From: Streptomyces sp. NBC_01314
Lineage (GTDB): Bacteria > Actinomycetota > Actinomycetes > Streptomycetales > Streptomycetaceae
Reading direction: 5' to 3'
Assembly (NCBI RefSeq): GCF_041435215.1
Contig: NZ_CP108394.1
Coordinates: 1,612,001-1,676,000 of the forward strand
DNA: 64,000 nucleotides
Shown: positions 49,174-58,085 of the stretch, in pieces
Numbering within the stretch: position 1 is the stretch's first letter
Layout: every line of letters starts with the position of its first letter
The notes under the pieces: model-generated
Told to the model about the DNA's origin: nothing
Databases searched by the model: none
The model's input: only the letters and a program-made list of their open reading frames with translations
Position numbers and translations under genes: made by a program

Positions 49174-50042
49174 CGTGGCTCAACGCCATCGCACAGGGCA
49201 TGCTGCTCGGCGGCATCTTCGCCATGGCCGCAGCGGGCCTGTCCCTGATCTTCGGGGTGATGCGGGTCGCCAACCTCGCCCACGGCGACCTGATGATCCT
49301 CGGCGGCTACGTGGCCTCGGTGGCCGCCGTCAGCCTGCACATCCCCGTCGCGCTCACCGTGCTGGTCTCGATGGCGGCCGTCGGCGGCCTCGGCTACCTC
49401 GTCCAGCGGACACTGCTCGACCGGGCCATGGGGCTCGGCGAGTTCGCGCCCCTGATGGTCACCTTCGGCATCTCCGTGATCATCCCCAACGTACTTGTCC
49501 AGCTCTTCAGCAACGACACCAAACCGCTCAACATCGGCTCGCTCGGCACCGCGAGCATCCGCGTCGGCAGCGACCTGGCCATCGGCTGGTTCCCGCTGAT
49601 CACCGTCGTGGCGGCGGTCGCCGTCCTGGCCGCGCTGCACGTCTTCCTCTACCGCACCCAGTCCGGCCGCATCGTCCGTGCCACCGCCGACGACCGCGCC
49701 GTCGTCCGGCTGATGGGCGTCGACAACCGCAAGGTCTATGCCCTCACCAGTGTCATCGCCTTCGCCACCGTCGCCCTGGCCGGCACCCTCTACACCATGC
49801 GGCAGGGCGGAGTGACCCCGTACGAGGGCCAGCTCAACGTCCTGTTCGCCTTCGAAGTCGTCATCATCGGCGGCCTCGGCTCGCTGTGGGGCACCCTCGC
49901 CGGCGGCATGGTGCTGGGCATCGCGCAGTCCGTCGGCGCCCAGATCTCGCCCGACCTGCCGTTGCTCGCCGGGCATCTGGTGTTCCTGGTGATTCTGGTT
50001 TTCCGGCCGCAGGGCCTGTTCGGCAGGAGTGTGCTCGCATGA
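49170..50042 (+). CDS. Branched-chain-type ABC permease, LivH type
   Basis: 290 aa, about eight membrane segments (MTWLNAIAQGMLLGGIFAMA, AAGLSLIFGVMRVANLAHGD). FAFEVVIIGGLGSLWGTLAGG near the C-terminus is the conserved LivH loop. Translationally coupled to the ATPase upstream and to LivM downstream by 4-nt overlaps. Confidence 0.94.
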   Translation: MTWLNAIAQGMLLGGIFAMAAAGLSLIFGVMRVANLAHGDLMILGGYVASVAAVSLHIPVALTVLVSMAAVGGLGYLVQRTLLDRAMGLGEFAPLMVTFGISVIIPNVLVQLFSNDTKPLNIGSLGTASIRVGSDLAIGWFPLITVVAAVAVLAALHVFLYRTQSGRIVRATADDRAVVRLMGVDNRKVYALTSVIAFATVALAGTLYTMRQGGVTPYEGQLNVLFAFEVVIIGGLGSLWGTLAGGMVLGIAQSVGAQISPDLPLLAGHLVFLVILVFRPQGLFGRSVLA

Positions 50043-51085
50043 CCGCCCAGACCACCGCCGTCGACGCCCCGGTGGCCCCGTCCGTACCCCCCGCCGTCCG
50101 ACGCGGCGGCCGCGCCGCCGTCCTCGGGCTGACCGGGACGTTCCTCGTCCTGGGGGTCATGGCGAGCCTGCCCTACGTCGTCGACAACGGCGTCACCACC
50201 CAACTGGTGAAGCTCTGCTACCTCATCGCCCTGGCCTCGATGTGGAACCTGCTCGCCGGATACGCCGGCATGGTCTCCATGGGCCAGCAGGCTTTCATCG
50301 GCCTCGGCGCGTACACGCTGTTCGTCGTCAACGACCACGGAATCAACGTCTACGCCGGCACGCTCGTCGTCTCGGCGGTCGTCGCTCTGATCGCGTGGCC
50401 GGTGTCCTACATCGCCTTCCGGCTGCGCGGCGGCTACTTCGCCGTCGGGACATGGGTGATCGCCGAGGTCGTTCGCCTCATCGTCGTCCGCTTCGACTCC
50501 CTCGGTGCCGCGAGCGGCCGCAACATCACCACCATCACCGCCGAACCGGTGCTACGGCAGGCGTACACCTACTGGTTGGCCCTCGCCGTGATGGCGGCGG
50601 CGGTGCTGGGCACGTATCTGGCGCTGCGCAGCCGCCTCGGGCTGGATCTCCAGGCCATCCGAGACGACGAGACCGCTGCCGGCTCGCTCGGCGTGAACGT
50701 CACGCGTGGCAAGCGGATCATCTACATCGCGGCGGCCGGCGGCTGCGCCGCCGCCGGAGCGGTGATCTGCGTCAACAGCCTTGGGGTGGCCTCGCCTTCA
50801 CAGATCTTCGGGGTGCAGTACACGGCCCTGATGATCTTCATGGTCGTCATCGGCGGCATCGGCACCGTCGAAGGCCCGGTCATCGGCGCCCTCGTCTACT
50901 TCCTCCTCGACAAGTACTTCGCCCAGAGCGGCGTCTGGTACCTCGTCGTCATCGGCGCCGCCGCCATCGCCGTCTCCCTCTACCTTCCACGGGGCCTGTG
51001 GGGAACCCTGGCCCACCGGACCGGTTTCGCGATCTTTCCCGTGACCCACAAAGTCCTGCAGACCGCGCGACGTGACGAGGCCTGA
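50039..51085 (+). CDS. Branched-chain-type ABC permease, LivM type
   Basis: 348 aa, membrane protein. YLIALASMWNLLAGYAGMVS, MGQQAFIGLGAYTLFVV and the loop MIFMVVIGGIGTVEGPVIGA are LivM features. It forms the heterodimeric channel with LivH. Last gene of the five-gene importer operon; a short GC hairpin follows at 51104. Confidence 0.94.
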   Translation: MTAQTTAVDAPVAPSVPPAVRRGGRAAVLGLTGTFLVLGVMASLPYVVDNGVTTQLVKLCYLIALASMWNLLAGYAGMVSMGQQAFIGLGAYTLFVVNDHGINVYAGTLVVSAVVALIAWPVSYIAFRLRGGYFAVGTWVIAEVVRLIVVRFDSLGAASGRNITTITAEPVLRQAYTYWLALAVMAAAVLGTYLALRSRLGLDLQAIRDDETAAGSLGVNVTRGKRIIYIAAAGGCAAAGAVICVNSLGVASPSQIFGVQYTALMIFMVVIGGIGTVEGPVIGALVYFLLDKYFAQSGVWYLVVIGAAAIAVSLYLPRGLWGTLAHRTGFAIFPVTHKVLQTARRDEA

Positions 51086-51103
51086 CAGCCGCCCGCCCGG
51101 AAA

Positions 51104-51123
51104 GGAGTCGCGCAAGCGACTCC
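51104..51123 (+). terminator. Hairpin after the ABC importer operon
   Basis: GGAGTCGC, a GCAA tetraloop, then GCGACTCC: an 8-bp stem 19 nt after the LivM stop. Confidence 0.6.
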
Positions 51124-51129
51124 CCATCG

Positions 51130-51350
51130 ATCCCCGTGGGTGTGTTCTCACTCAGCGGCACGGGGCCCCATAGGGGTAGCAGGTCGTTTTTGAGCAGGCT
51201 TCGGTAGTCGGCGCCGGTGTTCGGGCCGTCGAGCCCTCTACCATCCCGGCACCGCGTGCCCTCGACACCGTCAGGAATCCAGTTGGCGTCATGCAGATCA
51301 ACCAGGACGATCACAACGTTGAAGCGACCCACACCGATCGCGGTCGGCAT
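51130..51350 (-). pseudogene. Possible integrase N-terminal fragment
   Basis: The - strand frame includes NTGADYRSLLKNDLLPLWGP followed by VPLSEN. This resembles the core-binding domain of tyrosine integrases (YRSLLRNHLLPxxG...PLxxI). Upstream the frame reads MPTAIGVGRFNVVIVLVDLH without recognisable similarity. No catalytic half is present. Confidence 0.35.
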
Positions 51351-51387
51351 CTGCCTGAGGTTCCCCCCGCTGCGCGGGAGAGGCTGA

Positions 51388-51486
51388 TCAGCTGGTCAGG
51401 GCGGATCGACGTGGTTTCAGGTTCACTTGTTCGGCCGCTGCCTGGTCGGCGTAGTGTTTCTCCTCGAACTCGATGGGGCTGTGATA
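51388..51486 (-). pseudogene. C-terminal end of an IS3-family transposase (outer host gene of the nest)
   Basis: The - strand reads YHSPIEFEEKHYADQAAAEQ followed by VNLKPRRSALTS and a TGA at 51388-51390. This is the typical last block of IS3 OrfB (RLGY-SPIEFE). The preceding residues lie on the other side of the IS630 element at 52656-52696. With one TA copy removed the codons join exactly as GGC-TAT-CAC (Gly-Tyr-His). Confidence 0.85.
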
Positions 51487-52655
51487 CTCAGGTTGAACTC
51501 GTAGTGTCTGCCTGAGCGATCACCAAGGTTCGATGATCAGTCCGGTCCCGGCGAGGCAGCCGTCGATCAGGTGGGGTCTGAACTGGATCTTCTTCAGCTT
51601 GCGTTTGACGATGCGGACGAGGCCGCTGAGGTCGGGGGCGACGAAGTTGGCGATGGCGCGCTTGAGGAGCGACCACACGCCTTCGGCGGGGTTCAACTCC
51701 GGTGCGTAGGACGGCATCTGGAAGATCCGTAACCAGTCCGCGTGTTCCTCGGCGAAGGCAGCGAGATCCTTGGCAAGGTGGACGTTGAGGTTGTCCCAGC
51801 ACCACACCAGGGGGGCGTTGAGCTGCTGGTGGGCGGTGATGATCAGGTCACGGTACTCGTGCCAGGCGAACGTCTTCGGCTCACCCTTGCGGCCGTGGTA
51901 GACGTGCAACCGGTAGAAGAAGTGCGGGCGGCTGCCGGGCCGGTAGCAGACGGCGCCGGCGATGTTGACCCGGCCGTTCCCCCGGCCCCGCACCCGCACC
52001 ACCGGGCGTGCTCCGCGCGGTGCCCAGGTACGGCCTTTCGGCGGCCTCAGCCCCTGGCCCGCCTCGTCCTCGAAACAGATGTAGGCGCCCAGGTCCGCCG
52101 CTGTCCTTTTAACTCCGGCCACACCTCGTCCTTCCACATCTCGATGGCTTCCTCGTCGCGCTCGATCGCGTGGCGCACCGGGACCTGGCAGGACCAGCCG
52201 TGCCGTTTCAGCAGTTTGGCCACCCCCTGGATCGTGTAGCCCTTGTGGAACAGCCTGCCAATCAGGGTCTTGATCCGGCCCAGCGTCCACCGCTGGTCAT
52301 CGCTGAAGCCGTGGGCCAGAGGCCCCCGCTTCAGCTCCGCCTCCAGCCGGTCCCACTCCCGCACCGACAGCCGCTCCCGCGACACGGGCCCCTTCGACTT
52401 CAGCGCCGCGACCCCGCCCTCGCGCCACACCTTGCGCCACCGCCGCACCGTGCGCTCCGTGACCCGCAGGTCGGCCGCGATCACCGTGGCCTCATCACCG
52501 CGCCCGAACCGCTCGGCCGCCTCCAGCCTCAACAGTTCCCGCTTCTCCTGCTCGACGGGCGTATACCCGCCCCTCTGCGCATACCTCACGATCCCGTCGT
52601 ACCGCAGGGATCACGAACCGTCACGACCCCACAGGCTCTACGAGTTCAACCTGAG
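51487..52655 (-). mobile_element. IS630-family insertion sequence, complete (1169 bp)
   Basis: Perfect 18-bp terminal inverted repeats CTCAGGTTGAACTCGTAG (51487-51504) and its complement (52638-52655) are flanked on both sides by TA (51485-51486 and 52656-52657), the target duplicated by IS630/Tc1-type elements. One transposase with a probable frameshift fills it. It interrupts an IS3 transposase relic, whose frame is restored by removing the element and one TA. Confidence 0.93.
51520..52589 (-). CDS. IS630-family transposase, two frames joined by a probable -1 frameshift (~356 aa)
   Basis: The first frame (52589 down to 52047 if unshifted) gives a helix-turn-helix half: RGDEATVIAADLRVTERTVR, WRKVWREGGVAALKSKGP and LLKRHGWSCQVPVRHAIERD. 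The second frame (ending 51520) gives the DDE half: ICFEDEAGQGLRPPKGRTWA, VWCWDNLNVH and MPSYAPELNPAEGVWSLLKR. The frames meet at GAG-TTA-AAA-GGA, an A4 run (52107-52110 on the + strand). A -1 slip there gives PELK-RTAADLG, a natural continuation. IS630 elements often use such slippage, so the element may be active. Confidence 0.88.
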
Positions 52656-52696
52656 TAGCCGAGGCGTTTCTGGATGCGGCAGGGATTGTAGTGAAA
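52656..52696 (-). pseudogene. IS3-family transposase relic, segment between IS630 and intron A
   Basis: Reads FHYNPCRIQKRLGY on the - strand, the block that precedes HSPIEFEEK at 51388-51486. Group II intron A ends directly upstream, so this is its 3' exon. Confidence 0.75.
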
Positions 52697-52753
52697 GTCG
52701 GTCCGGGGCGCCATGCTGATGTTTCCACCAGAGGTTTCCCCGAACCGCTTCCC

Positions 52754-52789
52754 GCACCGGACGTGCGCCTTTCAACGCATCCGGCGCTC
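52754..52789 (-). ncRNA. Group II intron A domain V
   Basis: On the - strand this reads GAGCGCCGGATGCG, TTGAAAGG, CGCACGTCCGGTGC, the standard 34-36 nt domain V hairpin with GAAA-type cap and a 2-nt bulge (consensus GAGC...GTGAAAGT...GCACGT). It is the catalytic core of the ribozyme and lies 31 nt after the reverse transcriptase stop. Confidence 0.8.
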
Positions 52790-52819
52790 CACAGGTCCTG
52801 ATGGGACGTGTTCTTCTTC

Positions 52820-54126
52820 TCATCCGGTGATCGGCCATGGGCTTGGGATCTTCGTTCCTCGGAAGCGGTACCACTGCGTGGTGACTTTCTCCGGATCGAA
52901 GAGGACTGCCTTCTGGCCGCTGGGCCACCATCCGCCCCCGCAGTAGCGGCGGCGCAATTCCTTCCAAGTCGCGCGGGGGTGCTTTCTCCGCAGCCAATAC
53001 CAGACGCGTTTCCAGAGGAAGGCGTGCAGGTAGTAGAACGTGACGGAGGAAACCCCCGCTCGGAAGTACGTGGTCCAGCCCCGCAGCACCGAGTTGAGCT
53101 GGTACAACAGGTGATCGAACTCCAGGTGCGTTGACTGTCGGCACAACGTCCGGATCTTTCCGGTGATCGAGGTCAGAGACTTCTTGGCCGGGTAGTTGTA
53201 GACGTAGTGCTTGTCCGTACCTCGCTTGCGGTGGCGCTGGATGTGCCAGCCAAGGAAGTCGAGGCCGTCGTCGATATGAGTGATCAGGGTCTTCTCCTCG
53301 GAAAGCCGCAACCCCATCGTGCTCAGAACTGCGGCGATCTCATCGCGCAGAGTCTCGGCGTGTGCCCGAGTGCCCGAGACCATCAGGCACCAGTCGTCCG
53401 CGTACCTTGAAATACGGTAGTTCGGCAGACCTTGGGCCCGGCGCTTGGCCCTGCGGCCGTTGGTCAGCGAGGGACCGCCCGGACCGTCGGCGATGAACTC
53501 GTCGAGGACTGAGAGGGCCACATTGCTGAGCAACGGTGAAAGGATCGAACCCTGGGGGGTACCGGCGTTGTTCTCCCTCAGCACGCGATCCTCTCCGAGG
53601 ATGCCCGCCTTGAGGAACGCCTTGACCAGGGCAAGGACGCGTTTGTCTTCGATCCGAAGACGCACCCGGTCCAACAGAGCGGGGTGCGAGATCTCGTCGA
53701 AGCAGGCTTTGATATCGCCCTCCACGATCCACTCGTAGGAGTGGGAGGTGAGGTGGCGGATCTCGGCTATCGCGTCGTGAGCCCGACGGTTCGGGCGAAA
53801 CCCGTAAGAACACGGGAGGAAATCCGCCTCGAAAATCGGCTCCAACACCAGTTTCAGAGATGCCTGCACGACCCGGTCGGTGATCGTCGCGATCCCCAGA
53901 CGACGCCACTTGCCGCCCGTCTTGGGGATCATCCGCTCCCGCACCGGCATCGGCTGGAAAGTGCGGTCCCTGAGCGAGACCCGCACCCGGTCGACAAATT
54001 CATCGACCCCAACCGACAATGCGATCGACGAAGCAGTGCGCCCGTCGATCCCGGCCGTCTTGGCTCCCTTGTTCCCCCGCACCCGGTCCCACGCGACCAA
54101 CAGGAAAGCGGGATCGGCGAACACCG
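52820..54126 (-). pseudogene. Group II intron A reverse transcriptase/maturase, 3' part (split gene)
   Basis: From VFADPAFLLVAWDRVRGNKG to the stop at 52820. It contains the RT fingers and palm (MIPKTGGKWRRLGIATITDR, YGFRPNRRAHDAI, RYADDW active site) and a maturase domain X (LYQLNSVLRGWTTYFRAG). It ends GTKIPSPWPITG with no HNH endonuclease, the form common in group II introns lacking En. An open frame continues upstream to 54190, but those ~20 residues (VRTGGRWSRTVVTRHLASG) are translated from intron B's domains V and VI and are not native. The true N-terminus is at 56523-56649. The two parts join in frame after removing intron B. Confidence 0.85.
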
Positions 54127-54183
54127 GTAGGCCGCTGGCGAGGTGCCGTGTTACCACGGTCCTGCTCCAGCGGCCCCCGGTCC

Positions 54184-54219
54184 GAACCACGCGGGCACCT
54201 TTCGGTGCACGTAGCTCTC
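54184..54219 (-). ncRNA. Group II intron B domain V
   Basis: On the - strand GAGAGCTACGTGCACC, GAAA, GGTGCCCGCGTGGTTC. The arms pair with a two-base bulge (CC) and a GAAA tetraloop, as domain V requires. It starts 6 nt after the intron B reverse transcriptase stop. Confidence 0.8.
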
Positions 54220-54225
54220 CAGCGA

Positions 54226-55989
54226 CTACTCCGTGAATTGCGCGGTGGGTTGCCCCGTATGGATGGCCTCATGACAGCGGGTGCAGACCACGAGGGTTTT
54301 TCTCCGCTTCTTTGCCATGTGTTGTGCCCACGGGGGCTGTGGTCGTCCGGACTCGGTGAGATCGGCGAGCTTTCGGACCTGGTGGACTTCCACTTGGTCT
54401 ATCTGCTCACACAGTTCACACTTGCCCAGGCGGAGCCGTGTAATCAGCTCTTTGCGGGCAACGGGTCGGACTACCGGGCGGTCTTGTAGTACCGCCTTCT
54501 TCTGCCGTTTCAGCGGGATTTCGCCGAACCTTCCGACCAGTGGTTTCCTGCCTGCTCGTTGAATGCTGGCCTCGTAGCATGTCCGTGGTCCATCTGGTGT
54601 CGAGATCTTGGCCCTGTACTTGCGGGCCATCGCCGACACCGTCGAACGGTGCTTGGCGGCAAGCGTCTTGAGCATGGAGGTCTGTGCGACCCATTTCAGC
54701 CGGCTCAGTCTCCAGACGTCACCGGCCAGCAGGTAGTACTGGACGAGACCCCTATATTCCGCTCCGTATGTGCTGATGATCGTGAGGTCGTCACGGTTGA
54801 ACAGCTCGGTGCGGCGCTCGGGTTTTCCGTGCTTCAGGTAGGGGACACACTTGGATTTGATCACTTGTCGTGGGACGCGCAGAGCGACGCTGCCGTTAAC
54901 AGACGGGCGGGTCGCGCTGTGCTGGACAGTGATCTCGTAGCCAAGGAAAGACGCTGCCCGGGTACGGGCTTGCGTAACCAGCGTCTTGTCCGGGTTCAGT
55001 TCCAACTTGAGTTCGTCTCGAAGGAACTGTGCCAGACGCTGCTTGATTTCCTCAGCTTCGACCTTCGGTCCGGCGAATCCGAGGAGGGTGTCGTCGGCGT
55101 ACCGGCAGTAGCGGAGTCGCCTGTAGCCCGGATCCTGAGGATCCTTGCTGGACGTTCCCCGTAGCTGTTTACGCAACTCGCGTGCTGCGGTTACATTGCC
55201 GCGTTTTCGAGCGCGCACCGCCGCCATTCGTACCCTTGCGTAGGCAGGGTTGTTGGCCCTGCTAGCTCCTCTGGTGTACTGCGGTATCAGAACTGTTTCG
55301 ATGAACTTGTCCAGCCGGTCCAAGTAAATATTGGAAAGGATCGGCGAAACGACACCGCCCTGTGGGGCTCCACTGAGCGTTTCGTTCCATACCCAATCCT
55401 CCAGATATCCGGCTTGTAGCATCTGTTCGATCAGCCGGAGGAGCCGGTTGTCGTGGATTTTCTCAGCCAGCATCGAGAGCATGACCTCGCGGTCAAGGCT
55501 TCCAAAGCAGTCTGATATATCACCCTCAATGAACCATGCCGTGCCAGTCCAAAGGTCCGCCACTTCGCTGAGTGCAGTGTGACAGCCCTTGCCGGGACGG
55601 AAACCGTGTGAACGGTCAGAAAACCGCGGCTCATAGTACGCCTCCAGCAAGAGGCGGACCACTTCACCGACGAGCTTATCCGACCACGAAGGCAAGCCGA
55701 GCGGCCTCTGCTTCCCATTCTTCTTCGGGATGTAGATCCGTTTTGCTGGCTTAAACCGAAACCGCTCGTGACGCAGGGCGTCGATGATGCGTTCAATCTT
55801 TGCCAGCGACATGCCGTCTGCGGTTTCTCCATCGACCCCAGGCGTCATGGCTCCATGGTTGGAGTACAGGCGCCCGTAGGCCATCAGATACATCTGCGGA
55901 TTGAACAGTTGTCGGAACATTTCATTGCACGGCAGGCCACGCCTACCGCGATCACGGAGGATACTCAGTACTGTTTCGGCGCTCTGCAT
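54226..55989 (-). CDS. ltrA: Group II intron B reverse transcriptase/maturase with HNH endonuclease domain (587 aa)
   Basis: Complete intron-encoded protein. RT domain: AYGRLYSNHGAMTPGVDGET, IYIPKKNGKQRPLGLPSWSD, SHGFRPGKGCHTAL, FIEGDISDCFGSLD, SGAPQGGVVSPILSNIYLD and the active-site YADD (RYCRYADDTLL). The maturase X domain is around LVQYYLLAGDVWRLSRLKWV. The C-terminus has an HNH endonuclease with zinc-type cysteines: CELCEQIDQVEVHQVRKLAD and CTRCHEAIHTG. The ATG at 55989 has GGGAGG 8 nt upstream. It should support splicing and retrohoming of intron B, and all motifs look intact. It differs strongly from the intron A protein, so B is not a copy of A. Confidence 0.93.
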   Translation of the reverse strand: MQSAETVLSILRDRGRRGLPCNEMFRQLFNPQMYLMAYGRLYSNHGAMTPGVDGETADGMSLAKIERIIDALRHERFRFKPAKRIYIPKKNGKQRPLGLPSWSDKLVGEVVRLLLEAYYEPRFSDRSHGFRPGKGCHTALSEVADLWTGTAWFIEGDISDCFGSLDREVMLSMLAEKIHDNRLLRLIEQMLQAGYLEDWVWNETLSGAPQGGVVSPILSNIYLDRLDKFIETVLIPQYTRGASRANNPAYARVRMAAVRARKRGNVTAARELRKQLRGTSSKDPQDPGYRRLRYCRYADDTLLGFAGPKVEAEEIKQRLAQFLRDELKLELNPDKTLVTQARTRAASFLGYEITVQHSATRPSVNGSVALRVPRQVIKSKCVPYLKHGKPERRTELFNRDDLTIISTYGAEYRGLVQYYLLAGDVWRLSRLKWVAQTSMLKTLAAKHRSTVSAMARKYRAKISTPDGPRTCYEASIQRAGRKPLVGRFGEIPLKRQKKAVLQDRPVVRPVARKELITRLRLGKCELCEQIDQVEVHQVRKLADLTESGRPQPPWAQHMAKKRRKTLVVCTRCHEAIHTGQPTAQFTE

Positions 55990-56522
55990 TACGCATACCT
56001 CCCAGTCTTCGAATACCCGATCACCTGGCCCCCTTGGCCCTGCGGACGGCCTTCCCGTCCCCCTCGGTAGGGCGTTACTCCTACGACTACTACGGGGCCT
56101 CTGTCACCGTAGGGCTCGCGCCCCTTAGGTGATCCCACGTTCGTCTCTGTCATACGTGATAGTGCGACTTAGGATCCTCATTCATCTCCTTGAATGCCCT
56201 CGTTGGGCATCGCTCCACATCCCGGAGGATGTATCAGCCACCTCGTGATGCCGATACAGGGTGTGGCGCCGGTATCAGGCACTATTTCCGGCGGGCGTGT
56301 TCTTGCACCTTCTGGAGATTGAGGTCTAGGCAATCAAGCTTTATCCGTATCGCACGGGTCCCGCAACGCCTCGCTTCATATGCCTGAACGCGAGCGTTAC
56401 TTTTCTGGCATGCTATTGTTCCCTGCACCTTTCGGATTCAGGTTAGCCATCGGACCCAGGAACATCCCTCCGAGTTCCTCCCGGCTTAACCGGGGATATA
56501 ACAGAGCGCTTTCGTGGCGCAG

Positions 56523-56649
56523 CAAGGTTGAACAGATCATCGAACCGACGGTGAGAATCATCGGTCGCCCAACAGTGCAGCTTGGTCTGGATCTTCAGTA
56601 CCCGGCGCTCCGCCTGAAATAAGGCGTGCTCCAACTCGTCGGTATTCAC
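56523..56649 (-). pseudogene. Intron A reverse transcriptase, 5' part (split gene)
   Basis: From GTG 56649 (AGGAGG 9 nt upstream): VNTDELEHALFQAERRVLKI, then QTKLHCWATDDSHRRFDDLFNL. This is the usual N-terminus of actinobacterial group II intron proteins. The continuation VFADPAFLLVAW lies at 54126 after intron B. An ATG at 56658 overlaps the ribosome site region and is less likely. Confidence 0.8.
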
Positions 56650-56883
56650 CAACGACATCCTCCTGACATTCCAGTTCTTCCGCTGCTGAATTGCTGGCCC
56701 CCTTCGCCATGTGCGCGGCTTTCCCGCGCTCGGACTACTACGGGGCCTCCGCCCCACCCATGGCCATCAGCCGACGACGGGCCTGCCCATCTCCGTGAGG
56801 TTCCCCCTGCCAGCCGGACAGCTTGATACTGGGACGGATGGTCCCGGAGGAAGCAGTCACAGGTAGTGAGCAGCAAGAGCAAC

Positions 56884-57171
56884 ATGAGTAAGCGGTACAC
56901 GGCCGAGTTCAAGCGGGACGCGGTCGCCTTGGCGTTGTCCTCGGAGAAGACGGTCACCGAGGTCGCGAGGGATCTGGGCGTGAGTCCCGAAGGGCTGCGT
57001 GGGTGGGTGAAGCAGGCGAAGGTCGACCGCGGTGAGGGACCCGCCGGGGCTTTGACCACTGCGGAGCGTGAGGAGTTGGTCCGGCTGCGGCGGAAGGTTC
57101 GCGAGCAGGAGGCCACGATCGAGGTTCTGGGAAAAGCGACCGCCTTCTTCGCGCAGGACAAGATGAGGTAG
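56884..57171 (+). CDS. IS3-family transposase OrfA (helix-turn-helix subunit)
   Basis: 95 aa: SKRYTAEFKRDAVALALSSE, KTVTEVARDLGVSPEGLRGW, then a leucine-zipper-like stretch LTTAEREELVRLRRKVREQEATIEVLGKAT. It binds the IS ends. A GTG at 56866 would add six residues. In IS3 elements a -1 slip fuses OrfA to OrfB; the orfB frame overlaps the OrfA C-terminus here, as expected. Confidence 0.9.
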   Translation: MSKRYTAEFKRDAVALALSSEKTVTEVARDLGVSPEGLRGWVKQAKVDRGEGPAGALTTAEREELVRLRRKVREQEATIEVLGKATAFFAQDKMR

Positions 57172-58085
57172 ACACCGTGGCACGGTGTCGTTTCATCGAT
57201 GCGGAGAAGGCATCGGAGGGTAATCCTGCAGGTCACAGCGTTGCGTTTCTGTGACGTGTGCTGGGAGTGCCCCGTTCCACCTACTACGCGCACAGGGCGT
57301 CACGGCCGGCCCGGTCGGTGCGGGAGCGGGCCGAGGAGGTGCTGGTGGGCGAGATCCGGGTGCTTCACGCCGGATCTCGCGGCGCCTACGGGGCCCCGCG
57401 GATCCACGCCGCCCTGCGGCGGGCCGGGCGGGTGGTGAACTCCAAGAAGGTCGAGCGGCTGATGCGCAAGCACCGGATCGTCGGGATCACCCGCCGTCGG
57501 CGGCGGGGCCTGACCCGGCAGGCGAAGCGGGCGGTGTTCGCGCTCGACCTGATCGGCCGGGACTTCACCGCGCCCCGGCCCGGGATACGGCTCGTCGGCG
57601 ACATGACTGAACTCAGCACGCTGGAAGGGAAGTTGTATCTGGCGACCTGTATCGATCTCGCGACGCGGGAGGTGGTCGGCTGGGCGATGGCCGACCACCA
57701 CCGCGCCGAGCTGCCGGTCGCCGCCTTGCGGATGGCGGCCGGGCGTGGCGGCCTGGAGCAGGGTTGCGTCATGCATACGGATCGCGGCAGCGAGTACACG
57801 AGTGACGAATTCCGCAGCGAAATACGCAAGTTGCGCATGAGGCAGTCGATGGGGCGCGTCGGCTCTTGTTACGATAATGCCGCCGCGGAAAGCTGGTTCG
57901 CCATCCTGAAAGCGGAGATCGGGACGACCATGTGGGAGACCCGCAAGGCCGCCCGGGCCGACGTTTTCCGCTACATCGAGGTCGAGTACAACCGCAGCCG
58001 GCTCCGTCGACACCCCGACTACGGGTACGTCACCCCGCTCGAAACGAGATCCTTGCTCAGGCAGAACCTCGCCCCGGCAGCGTAA
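57165..58085 (+). pseudogene. IS3-family transposase OrfB with an in-frame TGA
   Basis: The frame reads DEVDTVARCRFIDAEKASEG, NPAGHSVAFL, then TGA at 57252-57254, then RVLGVPRSTYYAHRASR and a complete integrase core to 58085. Catalytic residues are present: VGDMTELST, HTDRGSEYTS and NAAAESWFAILKAE. Homologues usually have Cys (TGC) where TGA stands, so a single base change truncates the protein after ~30 residues. A restart at GTG 57258 would lose the N-terminal helices. The insertion is otherwise fresh, with an intact target duplication. Confidence 0.8.

Larger units (their letters stand above)
54127..56522 (-). mobile_element. Group II intron B, inserted in the intron A reverse transcriptase gene
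   Basis: The 5' end near 56522 reads CTGCGCCACGAAAGCGC, closely related to intron A's GTGCGCCACGAGGCGC; the first base C for G is odd. The 3' end is at 54127: domain VI stem GGCCGCTGG/CCAGCGGCC followed by TAC. Domain V is at 54184-54219, and the full-length reverse transcriptase at 54226-55989. Region 55990-56522 is gene-free and fits domains I-IV. Splicing would join CTTG to CGGTGTTC, giving FNLAVFADPAFLLVAW, the expected RT sequence. The whole is therefore a twintron-like arrangement. Confidence 0.8.

Noticed and set aside
54127..54190. N-terminal 20 residues of the apparent 456-aa intron A reverse transcriptase
   Set aside because: They are translated from intron B domains V and VI; the native N-terminus is at 56523-56649.
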